Below are positions 1 through 8,817 of a stretch of 64,000 nucleotides of DNA, one piece after another. The stretch covers positions 1-64,000 of the forward strand of contig JBDKUE010000005.1 of NCBI GenBank assembly GCA_039679855.1, given 5' to 3'. The position numbers and the translations under genes are program-made. The stretch is from UBA5314 sp039679855 (lineage in GTDB: Bacteria; Bacillota; Syntrophomonadia; Syntrophomonadales; Syntrophomonadaceae). The notes below the pieces were generated by a model. That model saw only the letters and a program-made list of their open reading frames with translations. It had not been told where the DNA came from and made no database searches. Positions within the stretch are counted from its first letter, which is position 1. The number at the start of each line of letters is the position of its first letter.

Positions 1-127
1 TTTTGTTTTGTGCCTTTCTTGCCTGGATCAGCACAATTCAATTGTATTGATAGGCGTCTCTTTTTTCAAAGACGATTCTAAAGCATTACAGGAATGCTTG
101 CTTATTAATACTTTATCGACACCCTGA

Positions 128-149
128 GAGGCTCTTACTAAAGAGCCTC
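128..149 (-). terminator. Hairpin after the chemotaxis receptor gene
   Basis: A perfect inverted repeat (AGGCTCTT, 4-nt loop, AAGAGCCT, extended by one G-C pair) lies about 40 bases past the stop of the minus-strand receptor gene. No T-run follows on the minus strand, so it is a weak terminator or an RNA-stabilising hairpin. Bases 1-127 hold nothing I recognise. Confidence 0.35.
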
Positions 150-185
150 CAACGTGAAGAATATTTTAATGTCTATTTTAATGTT

Positions 186-1919
186 TTATACTCGAAAACG
201 TTCTACCAATCGATTTAAGGCTTCGGCGTTTTCAGCCAACCGGGCCGAAGCTTCAGCCATCTGAACCAGACTGGTGCTGGTACTCTCCGCTCCCCGGGCT
301 ATATCTTGAGCACTGCGTGAGCTTTCCCCCATAGTCAAAGCCACCTGTTCAATAGCCCGGCTGACCTCAGTTACCGCTTCCAGAACCTGCTCGGACATTC
401 CGGTATTTTTGCTGGTTATCTCGCTGAAGCCAACCGCATCTTTGGCATAACGTTCAACCATTTTAATATAGCTTTTATAGTCTTCGACCACCGTTTCACT
501 CAAAAAATTCAGGGAATCCTGAGCGCCTTTGACCAGCAGGTCCATGGCCCTTTGGACTTCGTCAGTGAGGTTTTTGATGCTTTCTACTGTTTGCGACGAT
601 TCCTCAGCCAGCCTGCGGACCTCTTCGGCCACCACGGCAAAGCCTCTTCCCTGTTCTCCTGCCCGGGCGGCTTCTATGGCGGCATTTAAGGCCAGTAAAT
701 TGGTCTGGGACGATATTCCGGTTATGACATCGGCCAGACTGGATATTTGATTTACAATAGCGGCCCCTTCAATAGCCTTGCCGAGTTTTTCCTGAACGTC
801 GGCCAGAGTGGCATTCGCCGTTCCCAGAGCCTCCTCAGCCACGGTTTTTATGTTGAGTACGCGTTTTTCAGTCTTTCTGGCCACCTTGGTTCCCACCCCC
901 GACTCCTGGGCCAGGATGTTCAGAGAGCCGGTCATTTCTTGACTTGATGCACTTACCTCCTGGGAAGAAGCCGATACGCTTTCCAGCCCCGAGGACACCT
1001 CCTCAATGGCAGCGGTTACTTCTTCCATATTGGCCGTTATGTCCTGACTGTGGGCTGAAAGTTGTTGGGATGAAGCGGCAATCTGGGCCGAGTTCTGGTT
1101 GATGTCTTTGACCAAATCGCGCAGATCCTCAAGCATTTTTTGCAAGGCTCTGCCTAAATCTCCCACTTCATCTTTGCGGGTGACGAACCGCTCGGGAAGA
1201 TGCACGTTGAGATTTCCCCCGGCGATTTCCCCGGCTATTGAGGAGACCTCCGTCAGCGGTTTTGATATCAGACGGCCCGCTAAAATACTCATTGCCACCG
1301 CCAATAGCAGAGCAAAAATACTAAAACCCGCTACTTCACGGGTAGTTCGAATAAAAGAAGCGTCTCCCTGGGCATCTATCCGGGCCGCCTCCTGCTTTTG
1401 CAGCGCAATAAGCCCGTCCAGAGTATTCTCCAAAGCCAGGCTTTTATCGGTCACTTCCCCGTTTAAAACCTGTGTGGCCTCTATATTGCCGCGCTGAACC
1501 GATTTCTGAAAATTGGCCACCGCCGCTTCATATTCATTTAGGGCAGCGCTTAACTTTTGAACGCTCTCCTTTTCCTTCCCGGTCAGGTCTGATGACTTCA
1601 TATAAACCTGCAGGGGCTGTTCCAAACTCTGGCCATCTTTACTTATCTTATCCAGAGCTTCTTGCTTCGAGGCGAGCGTTGCTGCCAGTACGGCCTGGTG
1701 CATATCTACTTTCATGGAAAGGGCCGCATTCTTAGCTTCTTCCAATTGGCCATATGGCTGCATACGATTTTCATAGATTGAACCTATCTCGTGGTGGAGA
1801 GCATTTAATCCGTTCCAGCCCAAGTACCCCACCACCGCTACGAACAGGCCGATAAGATTCGCGCAAATAAGCAGCTTTTGCATGGTTTTCAGATTGTCAA
1901 ACCACTTCAAATCGAACAC
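186..1919 (-). CDS. Methyl-accepting chemotaxis protein
   Basis: Transmembrane chemoreceptor of 577 aa that passes ligand binding to CheA/CheW. A first membrane segment (about residues 14-34) is followed by a predicted helical periplasmic sensor (about 35-195), a second membrane segment (197-216), a HAMP domain (about 215-268) and a long cytoplasmic coiled coil. The strongly conserved hairpin tip is present around 404-440, with LLALNAAIEAARAGE followed by GRGFAVVAEEVR. The four-helix sensor gives no clue to the ligand. The start has an AAGGGGTG Shine-Dalgarno sequence. It is a single gene transcribed away from its neighbour, with no che genes nearby. Confidence 0.95.
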   Translation of the reverse strand: MFDLKWFDNLKTMQKLLICANLIGLFVAVVGYLGWNGLNALHHEIGSIYENRMQPYGQLEEAKNAALSMKVDMHQAVLAATLASKQEALDKISKDGQSLEQPLQVYMKSSDLTGKEKESVQKLSAALNEYEAAVANFQKSVQRGNIEATQVLNGEVTDKSLALENTLDGLIALQKQEAARIDAQGDASFIRTTREVAGFSIFALLLAVAMSILAGRLISKPLTEVSSIAGEIAGGNLNVHLPERFVTRKDEVGDLGRALQKMLEDLRDLVKDINQNSAQIAASSQQLSAHSQDITANMEEVTAAIEEVSSGLESVSASSQEVSASSQEMTGSLNILAQESGVGTKVARKTEKRVLNIKTVAEEALGTANATLADVQEKLGKAIEGAAIVNQISSLADVITGISSQTNLLALNAAIEAARAGEQGRGFAVVAEEVRRLAEESSQTVESIKNLTDEVQRAMDLLVKGAQDSLNFLSETVVEDYKSYIKMVERYAKDAVGFSEITSKNTGMSEQVLEAVTEVSRAIEQVALTMGESSRSAQDIARGAESTSTSLVQMAEASARLAENAEALNRLVERFRV

Positions 1920-2008
1920 CCCTTTTTAAAACCCACTCCAATAATATCGTAAGGCCAAAAGCGCTTTTTTCTAACAAACCTTAAGGGGGCTAACGTCCTG
2001 TACGGTTT

Positions 2009-2024
2009 GTCCCATTATTGGGAC
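2009..2024. promoter_or_regulatory. Perfect palindrome between divergent genes
   Basis: GTCCCA-TTAT-TGGGAC, a 6-4-6 perfect inverted repeat, sits in the intergenic space shared by the chemoreceptor gene and the divergent ferritin-like gene. It could be an operator or a small leader hairpin. No regulator can be assigned. Confidence 0.3.
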
Positions 2025-2112
2025 TTATGCTACATTTTGGCATTACATGGGCATAATACCACAATATTTGTATTATCTCAACCACCGCCATTATCTTTGG
2101 CCAGGTCTCTGT

Positions 2113-2141
2113 TTGACTTTGGCGGGCACATATAGTATGAA
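2113..2141 (+). promoter_or_regulatory. Sigma-A type promoter of the ferritin-like gene
   Basis: TTGACT (2113-2118) and TATGAA (2136-2141) are separated by exactly 17 bases, about 65 bases before the start codon of the ferritin-like gene. Assigned by consensus match only. Confidence 0.5.
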
Positions 2142-2207
2142 AAGGGAAAGAGCTTTAACATAGTGCTTTAGAACCAATATGCAATTATGCGGAGGGAGTG
2201 GTCAGGA

Positions 2208-2690
2208 GTGCTGAACAAGGAACTGAAGATGCTAAAAACAGCTATCCTCAACGAACAGGAAGGGTATCAATTTTACCTGATGGCAGCCGAAAAAGCCGAC
2301 AATCCCGATGTGAAAGCGGTTTTCTCAGGGCTTGCTGCTGAAGAGGCAGAACACGAAAAATGGCTTAGAAATATGTATAAGGAGCTCTTAAACCAGGAAA
2401 CTGCCCGAGGTGATATCGAAGAGCAGCCCTTCTCACCACACATTTTCACACCCGATAAACTTAGCAACAACGGGGGATTAGTAGTCTCCGCCCTTCATAT
2501 AGGTATAATGATGGAAAAGGCCTCCATGGACTTCTACCGTCTGGCCGCTCTGGAAACAAGCATCGAATCCCTGCAGGTCCTTCTAACCAAACTGGCCAAC
2601 TGGGAGCAGGGACACCTGGATTTCCTTGAAAAGGCCTATGATTGGGCCCGCGACGATTGGTGGGATAAGCAGGGTTTTTCCGGTTCATAA
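2208..2690 (+). CDS. Ferritin-like (rubrerythrin-type) diiron protein
   Basis: Four-helix-bundle protein of the ferritin-like superfamily, probably binding two irons and acting in peroxide or iron handling. It shows the paired helix motifs of the family: a Glu in LNEQEGYQFY, then EEAEHE in the second helix, and again MMEKASMDFY and WEQGH in the second half. There is no C-terminal rubredoxin domain, so it is the short form. The GTG at 2208 is preferred because GGAGGG at 2191-2196 is well spaced from it; an in-frame ATG at 2187 lies upstream of that site and would add 7 residues. It stands alone behind its own promoter. Confidence 0.85.
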   Translation: MLNKELKMLKTAILNEQEGYQFYLMAAEKADNPDVKAVFSGLAAEEAEHEKWLRNMYKELLNQETARGDIEEQPFSPHIFTPDKLSNNGGLVVSALHIGIMMEKASMDFYRLAALETSIESLQVLLTKLANWEQGHLDFLEKAYDWARDDWWDKQGFSGS

Positions 2691-2698
2691 GCGAACCT

Positions 2699-3112
2699 TT
2701 ACTGAACATTGATTTGAATATGGTTGATAAAGTCGTGCAGCTTTTCGAAAAGTAGGCCGGCTGTAAACCAGACCGGAAAATAATCAAGGCGGATTAAGCC
2801 GTCCACTGCGAACCGGCTGTGGCCGCTGTAGTCCCACGGGCAAACTCCGATCAGGGAGCGCAGCAGCCAGCCGGTTCCATATTCGATGCCGATAATTAGG
2901 GAGGCCCATATTACGCCCCGGACAGGCCAGGGAGAGGTGCGGATCTGGTCATGCACGGGTTCCAAAAAAACCGCCAGCCCATAGATGGGGAACATCCACA
3001 GATAGGTTCGCGCGGTCAGGCTGGCCGATCCAGCCCACAGGGAGCCGGCTCCCGTGAAAAGTATTTCTGCGATCCATCCACACATTCCGTAAATAAAAAA
3101 ACTCTTACCCAT
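2699..3112 (-). CDS. Small membrane protein, putative ABC-transporter type IV family
   Basis: Integral membrane protein of 137 aa with about four hydrophobic segments. The pattern FIYGMCGWIAEI, MFPIYGLAVFLEP, GIEYGTGWLLRS and CPWDYS matches the family usually named putative ABC-transporter type IV (CmpB-like), whose function is not established despite the name. No ATPase is encoded beside it. It converges on the ferritin-like gene with only 8 bases between the stops. The upstream gap (3113-3195) is shared with the divergent amidohydrolase. Confidence 0.7.
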   Translation of the reverse strand: MGKSFFIYGMCGWIAEILFTGAGSLWAGSASLTARTYLWMFPIYGLAVFLEPVHDQIRTSPWPVRGVIWASLIIGIEYGTGWLLRSLIGVCPWDYSGHSRFAVDGLIRLDYFPVWFTAGLLFEKLHDFINHIQINVQ

Positions 3113-3195
3113 AGTAATATTTTGCTTCCAGTTATGCTCCAGTAAGCCTGTTACATATTGCCAGGAGCATGGAAGCCTTTGAGGAGAAGTAATTA

Positions 3196-4305
3196 ATGGA
3201 TAGACCTTATCTGGACGCCCACATTCACCTATGGGAGTACTGCTTTTTTAATGCTCTGCCCAGCCTGGCAGCATCATCATGCCTGGAGGAAATAGAATCC
3301 GCCCTGCGGAATGATAACTGGGGGAAATGGCTACTGGGAGTCAATTTCAACCAGGAAAGCATTAAGGAAAAGCTAATTCCGGATCGATTCCTTCTGGACC
3401 GCTGGTTTGGTGACAGGCCGGCTATCATAGTACGCAGCTGCCTCCATTTATTGATCATGAACAGCCAGGCCATGCAGCGGCTGGGTGTATACCAAGAAGA
3501 CGGGTTGTTCCTGGAGGCCGATGTCTTTGCCATGCTCAACCGACTGTTGCCCGAGCTGCCCTGCCAACCCCGAGACATAATTAAGAACGGCTGGAGGCAG
3601 CTTCAAGCGGAAGGCTACCACCGGGTAATCGACATGGCCATGGATAAAGCCAAACGGAGTTTGTTTTATAAACCGGACTTTTACACAGTAGATTGGGACC
3701 TACTTGACGAAGCCCGGGGATTTAAAATATTTCTGGATGGCAGCCTGGGCGCCCGCAGCGCTGCCCTGAGCGCTCCCTACAGCGACGATCCCGGCAGCTG
3801 CGGTCGCCTCAACTACCAGGATGAAGAACTGCAGCAGCTGATTGCGCGGGTGCACAGACGGGGAAAACCGGTATCCTGCCATGCCATCGGTGACCTGGCG
3901 GTTGCCCAATTTCTTCGGGTGATAAAAGATGAGCGTCACCCCCTGGACAGGCTGGAGCATATACAGGTGACCACCCTGGCCCAGCTCGATGAACTTGCCC
4001 GGCTGGACATTGCCATATGTATTCAGCCATGCGCCTCAAGTGAGCTTTCCTGGGCCAGGCAAAGGGTGGGAGATGCCCGCCTTGAAACCTCCTACGCCTG
4101 GAATCTGATGCGGGAAAGGGGTATACGCCTGCTGGCCGGCACCGACGCGCCGGTTGACCGGGTGAGCCCTTATTACGCGGCTCGACTGGCAGACAGTCAG
4201 GAAGGAAGTCATCATCTAGACTACCATTACGTACTCGATCTATTTTCGCAAAACAACTGGGATTTCTATGGCTGGGAACCAGGTTCAAGCTCTCAAGTTA
4301 TATAG
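3196..4305 (+). CDS. Amidohydrolase family protein (YtcJ-like)
   Basis: Metal-dependent hydrolase of the amidohydrolase superfamily, 369 aa. Visible metal-site elements are the N-terminal HxH in LDAHIHLW (residues 9 and 11), a mid-protein SCHAIGD His, and the C-terminal Asp of GTDAPVD. FLDGSLGARSAAL is typical of the Amidohydro_3/YtcJ group. That group is normally 500-550 aa; this protein is shorter because it lacks much of the N-terminal beta-sandwich. The substrate is unknown. GAGGAGAAG precedes the ATG. A 35-residue membrane peptide is encoded right after it and may be co-transcribed. Confidence 0.8.
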   Translation: MDRPYLDAHIHLWEYCFFNALPSLAASSCLEEIESALRNDNWGKWLLGVNFNQESIKEKLIPDRFLLDRWFGDRPAIIVRSCLHLLIMNSQAMQRLGVYQEDGLFLEADVFAMLNRLLPELPCQPRDIIKNGWRQLQAEGYHRVIDMAMDKAKRSLFYKPDFYTVDWDLLDEARGFKIFLDGSLGARSAALSAPYSDDPGSCGRLNYQDEELQQLIARVHRRGKPVSCHAIGDLAVAQFLRVIKDERHPLDRLEHIQVTTLAQLDELARLDIAICIQPCASSELSWARQRVGDARLETSYAWNLMRERGIRLLAGTDAPVDRVSPYYAARLADSQEGSHHLDYHYVLDLFSQNNWDFYGWEPGSSSQVI

Positions 4306-4332
4306 TGGAGTACTAAGAGAAGGGGAACTGGA

Positions 4333-4440
4333 ATGAAAAGGTTTTTGAAATTACTCGCAGAAAATAAAATGGGTGTAGTAGTGGTATTAATAATGGCCCT
4401 GATCGTCGTATCAACCGTTATTCTGTTCTCGAAGTTCTAG
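4333..4440 (+). CDS. 35-residue single-span membrane protein
   Basis: Small gene starting at ATG 4333 behind AGGGGA. A basic start (MKRFLKLLAENK) is followed by one very hydrophobic segment and a short FSKF tail, so a one-pass membrane peptide is predicted. It lies 27 bases after the amidohydrolase gene and overlaps the end of the convergent dipeptidase gene by 4 bases. The function is unknown. The good ribosome site and clean hydrophobic profile support it; conservation cannot be judged here. Confidence 0.5.
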   Translation: MKRFLKLLAENKMGVVVVLIMALIVVSTVILFSKF

Positions 4441-5165
4441 TACAACGTTCCGTTAAATAGATGATACTTCAATAGGCCAATTTCTATCAAGGCGGATTCG
4501 ACCGGGTAGCTCGCCGCTTCGCTGTCGGCAAAATGCCACCATTCATTAAAAATACTGTTGAAGCCGTTCTGTTTCATTATTTTCTCCAGCAGCACGGCGT
4601 TCGCTTGGGCCTGGGGCAAAACGTCACCGAAATCTCGATTGGCGCGGGGGCTGAAATCGTCAAAATCGCTGGGCATAACAAGCTCCCGGCCTGCCTCATC
4701 CACCAGAGTCACATCAACCGCCGCCCCGCGGCAATGGTAGGAAATGCCCTTGTTCGGATTCACAACATAGCGCTCATCGGGCATGGCTTGCCAGAGCAGT
4801 TTCTGGGTTTGCAGCGAACGGTAGGCGTCCCATACCTTGAGATGAAACCCCATCACTTCAAACTGGCTTTGAGCCTCTTTCAGTTTGTCTGCCGTACCGC
4901 GGCGTAGAACAGCCCGGGCTTCTGAATAAACCGGCTTTTTGAAGACGTTGTTGGAACCAGCGTAACGCAAGTCAACATACAATCCCGGAATATACTCTGA
5001 CAACACCACCAGGTCAGAAACCGATTCTGATTCCGGGGTTTTAAGCAGCATGGGCTTCCCTCGAGGCATCTGCCAGTAAACACTCAAAATCGTTATGAGC
5101 ACTACGGCGGCTATCAATCCCACTATCCATCCAGTCCTTGTAATCTTTGGCTTTCTTCCCTTCAA
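4437..5165 (-). CDS. Membrane-anchored D-alanyl-D-alanine dipeptidase (VanX/DdpX family)
   Basis: Zinc peptidase of family M15D that cleaves D-Ala-D-Ala, 242 aa. The zinc and catalytic residues are visible: SYHCRGAAVD gives His144 and Asp151, and NEWWHF gives Glu208 and His211. The substrate Arg lies in WDAYRS (Arg116). An N-terminal transmembrane segment (about 12-30) anchors it outside the membrane, pointing to cell-wall turnover or scavenging of D-Ala. No vanH, vanA or vanRS genes are adjacent, so glycopeptide resistance is not supported. Its last codons coincide with a 14-base sequence that is also the arm end of the hairpin element at 12225-12383. Confidence 0.88.
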   Translation of the reverse strand: MKGRKPKITRTGWIVGLIAAVVLITILSVYWQMPRGKPMLLKTPESESVSDLVVLSEYIPGLYVDLRYAGSNNVFKKPVYSEARAVLRRGTADKLKEAQSQFEVMGFHLKVWDAYRSLQTQKLLWQAMPDERYVVNPNKGISYHCRGAAVDVTLVDEAGRELVMPSDFDDFSPRANRDFGDVLPQAQANAVLLEKIMKQNGFNSIFNEWWHFADSEAASYPVESALIEIGLLKYHLFNGTLY

Positions 5166-5293
5166 TGAACCACCCCCTCGTAAAAAAGCTGCTAGTTTTA
5201 ATATCCCTCTCCTGGCTATGGCTTATTACAAAAAGGAGTCCGGCAACCATAAATCGTAATTTTATTCAGAATATGTCGTAAATTGACAAAGTT

Positions 5294-7804
5294 TTGGGAG
5301 TCATTTTTCGATACTTAAAACAGGACTCATTCAGGAGGTGGCTTCCCCTGACCCTTAGACAGAAGACGTTGACTTTTATCGGTATAACCCTGGTTCTTCT
5401 GATGGCAGTGATGTGGATGAGCCAAAAAGAACTCCTCTTAAACCACCTTACCACCCTCGAAAACAAGGATATATCCAAAAATGTGGAGCAGGCGGTTAAC
5501 GCGATTGAACGGGAACACCGTTCACTTGAAGTGATCGGAGCCGATTGGGCGACCTGGGATGATGCTTACCGATTCATAGCCGACGGGAACCAGGCATTTG
5601 TAGATGCCAACCTTGTTGATTCCGCCTTTAGCACTAAAAGAATAAACCTGATGATGTTCATTGACAACACCGGGCGAATAGTCTATGCCAAGGGCTTCGA
5701 TCTGAGGAGCAATTGCAGCGCTCCGGTCCCGGAAAGCCTGAGCCAGGAGCTGCGGGAGCATCCCCAACTGCTTCGCAGCGACCAGGACCTCAAGACTATC
5801 TCCGGAATTATCAGTTTGTCGGAAACCCCGGTTATGGTTTCGTTAAGCCCCGTTCTTCCCAGCAACAAGACCGGCAACGTGAGAGGGACCCTTATCGTAG
5901 GACGCTTCCTGGATGCCGGCGTAATTTCGGATTTGCAGGATGTCACGCAAATCAGCCTGGCCGTTCAACCCCTGAAAGATATCGGCGGCCTGCCTGATTA
6001 TAGGACTGCTGTTCAGTCAATAAGCTCTTCGAAGCCTGTTGCAGTGCGCATTCTGGATCAAAACCGGGCGGCCGGCTATACCCTTGTCAACGATATCCTC
6101 GGTAAACCGGTCCTGGCCTTAAGAATCATCCTTCCCCGCGACCTTTTCAATCAAGGGCAAACCACCATATACTATACGTCACTTTTTATAGTTTTAATCA
6201 GCCTGGTGTTCGGATCTCTGACCCTGTTCCTGATCGAGAAACTGGTTTTGTCGCGCATTTTCCGTTTGAGCCGGGATGTAAATAACATAGGCGACCGCGG
6301 ATTCGGCTTTCGTTTGAAGGAAATGGGCAGCGATGAACTGGGGGTTTTGACCACTTCCATCAACCGCATGCTTCAGGACCTGGAGCAATCCCATCAACAA
6401 TTGGTTGAAAGCGATAGGCGGTTTCGGCGTATAACCGATAATATGCTGGATATCATAGCCCAGGTTGATCTTGAGGGTCGCTTTGAATATCTGAGCCCTT
6501 CTTATCGCAAGGTTCTTGGTTCAATAGGGTTTGACCCTATTGGCAAACGCTTTTCATCAGTCATATATCCCGCCGATAGCGAGATAATACAAGAAACCCT
6601 TAAGCAGGTCTTCATGACCGGTTCCCCGGTTTATGCCGAATTCCGCTGCCAGCCGGCTGAAGGCCCCCTGTTGTGGATGGAAACGGTGGTCAACCCCTTA
6701 ATGAATGAAAAAGATGAATGTACGGGGGTCGTACTGGTTGCTCGTGATGTTACCCTTCGCAAAGAGGCCGAGGAACAAATTCACTTTATCAGCCTGCACG
6801 ATTCTCTGACCGGTTTATATAACCGGACTTACTTTGAACAGGAGATGCTGTCCCTGGAAGGTCCGGAAAGCCTTCCCGTTGCTATGATGATCTGCGATCT
6901 GGACGGCCTTAAATTTATCAATGATACGCTGGGGCATAAGACCGGTGATGCCCTCCTGCTCAAAGCCGCCCAGATTATTAGAGACAGCTGTTCGGACGAT
7001 ACAACCAAAGCACGCATTGGGGGCGATGAATTTGCCCTGCTCTTTAAATGCTGCAGCCGCCCCCAGGTTGAATCAGTATATGCTCGTATTAAAAAAGAAG
7101 TTGCTGAACACTGCCGCATTGCTCCCGACCTTCCCCTGGCTATATCCATCGGTTTTGCCCTGCGCCATGACGCAACCCTCAGCATGGCTGATCTCTTCCG
7201 GGAGGCTGACAACAATATGTACCGGGAAAAGCTGCACAGCCAGCAGAGCGGCCATAGCGGCCTGATTTCCAGCCTTATGCAGGCGCTTCAGGAACGTGAC
7301 TTCATAACCGGCGGCCATGTTGAAAGAATGGAAAAGCTGACTCTTCAAATGGGTAAAGCCCTGGAGCTCTCCCACAGCCAGCTCAACGATCTGCTTCTGT
7401 TTACACGCTTTCATGACATCGGCAAGGTGGGCATACCCGATGCCATTCTGTTTAAACCCGGACCGCTTACTCCCGAAGAATACGATGTCATGAAACGCCA
7501 TAGTGAAATCGGCTACCGCATAGCACGGGCGGCCGCCGATCTCCAGCCAGTGGCGGAACTGATTTTAAAACATCACGAGTGGTGGAACGGCCAAGGATAT
7601 CCCCTGGGATTAAAAGGCCAAGAAATTCCACTGGAGTGCCGGATTATTGCCATAATTGATGCCTATGACGCCATGACTTCGGAAAGGCCCTACCGGCAGG
7701 CCCTGTCTCGTGAACAAGCTATAGCCGAGCTCAAGCGCTATTCCGGCACTCGATTCGAGCCAGAGTTGGTTGAGCTCCTTACCGGGATCATTACCAGTCT
7801 GTAA
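5294..7804 (+). CDS. CHASE4-HAMP-PAS-GGDEF-HD-GYP c-di-GMP signalling protein
   Basis: Membrane sensor with both cyclic-di-GMP synthase and phosphodiesterase modules. Order: membrane segment (about 25-43), CHASE4-type extracellular sensor (about 60-210), second membrane segment (about 290-312), HAMP, PAS (about 370-500), GGDEF with an intact GGDEF signature near 576-580, and HD-GYP with HDIGK (about 706) and HHEWWNGQGYP (about 760). Both catalytic signatures look intact, so it may be bifunctional. The TTG at 5294 is the longest start, but a perfect AGGAGG (5333-5338) lies inside this frame and points to an in-frame CTG at 5348 as the true start. That would give the usual short N-terminus before the first membrane segment. 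Confidence 0.9.
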   Translation: MGVIFRYLKQDSFRRWLPLTLRQKTLTFIGITLVLLMAVMWMSQKELLLNHLTTLENKDISKNVEQAVNAIEREHRSLEVIGADWATWDDAYRFIADGNQAFVDANLVDSAFSTKRINLMMFIDNTGRIVYAKGFDLRSNCSAPVPESLSQELREHPQLLRSDQDLKTISGIISLSETPVMVSLSPVLPSNKTGNVRGTLIVGRFLDAGVISDLQDVTQISLAVQPLKDIGGLPDYRTAVQSISSSKPVAVRILDQNRAAGYTLVNDILGKPVLALRIILPRDLFNQGQTTIYYTSLFIVLISLVFGSLTLFLIEKLVLSRIFRLSRDVNNIGDRGFGFRLKEMGSDELGVLTTSINRMLQDLEQSHQQLVESDRRFRRITDNMLDIIAQVDLEGRFEYLSPSYRKVLGSIGFDPIGKRFSSVIYPADSEIIQETLKQVFMTGSPVYAEFRCQPAEGPLLWMETVVNPLMNEKDECTGVVLVARDVTLRKEAEEQIHFISLHDSLTGLYNRTYFEQEMLSLEGPESLPVAMMICDLDGLKFINDTLGHKTGDALLLKAAQIIRDSCSDDTTKARIGGDEFALLFKCCSRPQVESVYARIKKEVAEHCRIAPDLPLAISIGFALRHDATLSMADLFREADNNMYREKLHSQQSGHSGLISSLMQALQERDFITGGHVERMEKLTLQMGKALELSHSQLNDLLLFTRFHDIGKVGIPDAILFKPGPLTPEEYDVMKRHSEIGYRIARAAADLQPVAELILKHHEWWNGQGYPLGLKGQEIPLECRIIAIIDAYDAMTSERPYRQALSREQAIAELKRYSGTRFEPELVELLTGIITSL

Positions 7805-7813
7805 TTTCACCAT

Positions 7814-7840
7814 AAAAAAACCGGGGCTGGCCCCGGCTTA
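7814..7840 (-). terminator. Rho-independent terminator of the acd-etfBA operon
   Basis: CCGGGGC-TG-GCCCCGG stem (7821-7836). On the minus strand it is followed by a run of T (the A-run at 7814-7820 on plus). It lies just after the etfA stop. Confidence 0.85.
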
Positions 7841-7852
7841 TATCCGACCTGT

Positions 7853-8806
7853 TTATTTCTTTACCGCTCCTATTTCTTCTAGGATCATTGGCAGTATCTC
7901 ATTGATATCGCCTACTATGCCGTAATCAGCTCCGGCAAATATGGGCGCGTTCTCGTCAGTGTTGACAGCGCAAACGATTCTAGCGTCCCGGGTTCCAATC
8001 AGATGTTGGATCTGCCCCGATACTCCCAGTCCTATATAAAGGTCCGGTTTAATGATCTTGCCTGATAATCCGATGCAGGTGTCCTCGGGCATCCAATGCA
8101 TTTCTTCAGCTATTGGACGAGTACACCCGACCTCCCCCCCAATTAACCCGGCTAGTTCCCGGGCTTTCTCTAAATCTTGTTGGTTTTCCATCCCCCGGCC
8201 TACACAGACCACGGCTTTCGCCCTGGTTATATCCTGCGTCTGGTGCTCCCGGCTTTTGTGTTCCAGGATCACCACCGGGGATGAAGGCTGTCCCGAAATC
8301 TCGGTCAGCCGTCCTCCCTTTGCTTCACTCCGGGAGGCTACTTCATAGGTGCGCGGGGGAACCGTAGCTATCTGTGGACGTCCCAGACAGCTTACTGTCT
8401 GCACCCCGGCACCGCCATACAGCAAACGCTCAGCCAACAAGGAATTCTTTTCCCCATCCCAACGCAGTCCCTGGCATTCGCTGGCCATTCCGGCATCCAG
8501 TCGTCCTGCCAGCCGCGCTGCCAATTCCTTGCCTCTGAGCGTTGAGCTCACCAAAATAACCTCCGGCATTATTGTCCTAGCCTTTTCCGCTATTATCGGA
8601 ATATACGCATCAAGACCCTGATCCGCGCTTAAAGGGGGCAAAAGAAAGACTTCGTCCGCCCCATGGGCTAAACACTCGTCGGCCCAATCAGCGCTCCAGG
8701 TCCAGGCGGCCAGCTCCACTCCGACCTGTCCGGCCAGCTCCCTTCCCACATTGAGAAGTTCTTTACTCTGCTCTATATATTCCGCCAGTATCCAGACTCC
8801 CGCCAT
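7853..8806 (-). CDS. etfA: Electron transfer flavoprotein alpha subunit
   Basis: FAD-carrying subunit of the electron transfer flavoprotein, 317 aa, the usual size. The N-terminal half is the nucleotide-fold domain. The C-terminal half has the family FAD-binding region, including LYIGLGVSGQIQH and NTDENAPIFAGADYGIVGD. It accepts electrons from the acyl-CoA dehydrogenase of the same operon and passes them to a quinone or iron-sulfur oxidoreductase. The start follows GGAGGG. It lies 11 bases behind etfB, and a strong terminator closes the operon. Confidence 0.95.
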   Translation of the reverse strand: MAGVWILAEYIEQSKELLNVGRELAGQVGVELAAWTWSADWADECLAHGADEVFLLPPLSADQGLDAYIPIIAEKARTIMPEVILVSSTLRGKELAARLAGRLDAGMASECQGLRWDGEKNSLLAERLLYGGAGVQTVSCLGRPQIATVPPRTYEVASRSEAKGGRLTEISGQPSSPVVILEHKSREHQTQDITRAKAVVCVGRGMENQQDLEKARELAGLIGGEVGCTRPIAEEMHWMPEDTCIGLSGKIIKPDLYIGLGVSGQIQHLIGTRDARIVCAVNTDENAPIFAGADYGIVGDINEILPMILEEIGAVKK

Positions 8807-8817
8807 ATCTATCCCTC

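Noticed and set aside
4437..5165. Vancomycin resistance gene
   Set aside because: VanX-type enzymes also serve wall turnover; no vanHA or vanRS genes lie nearby.
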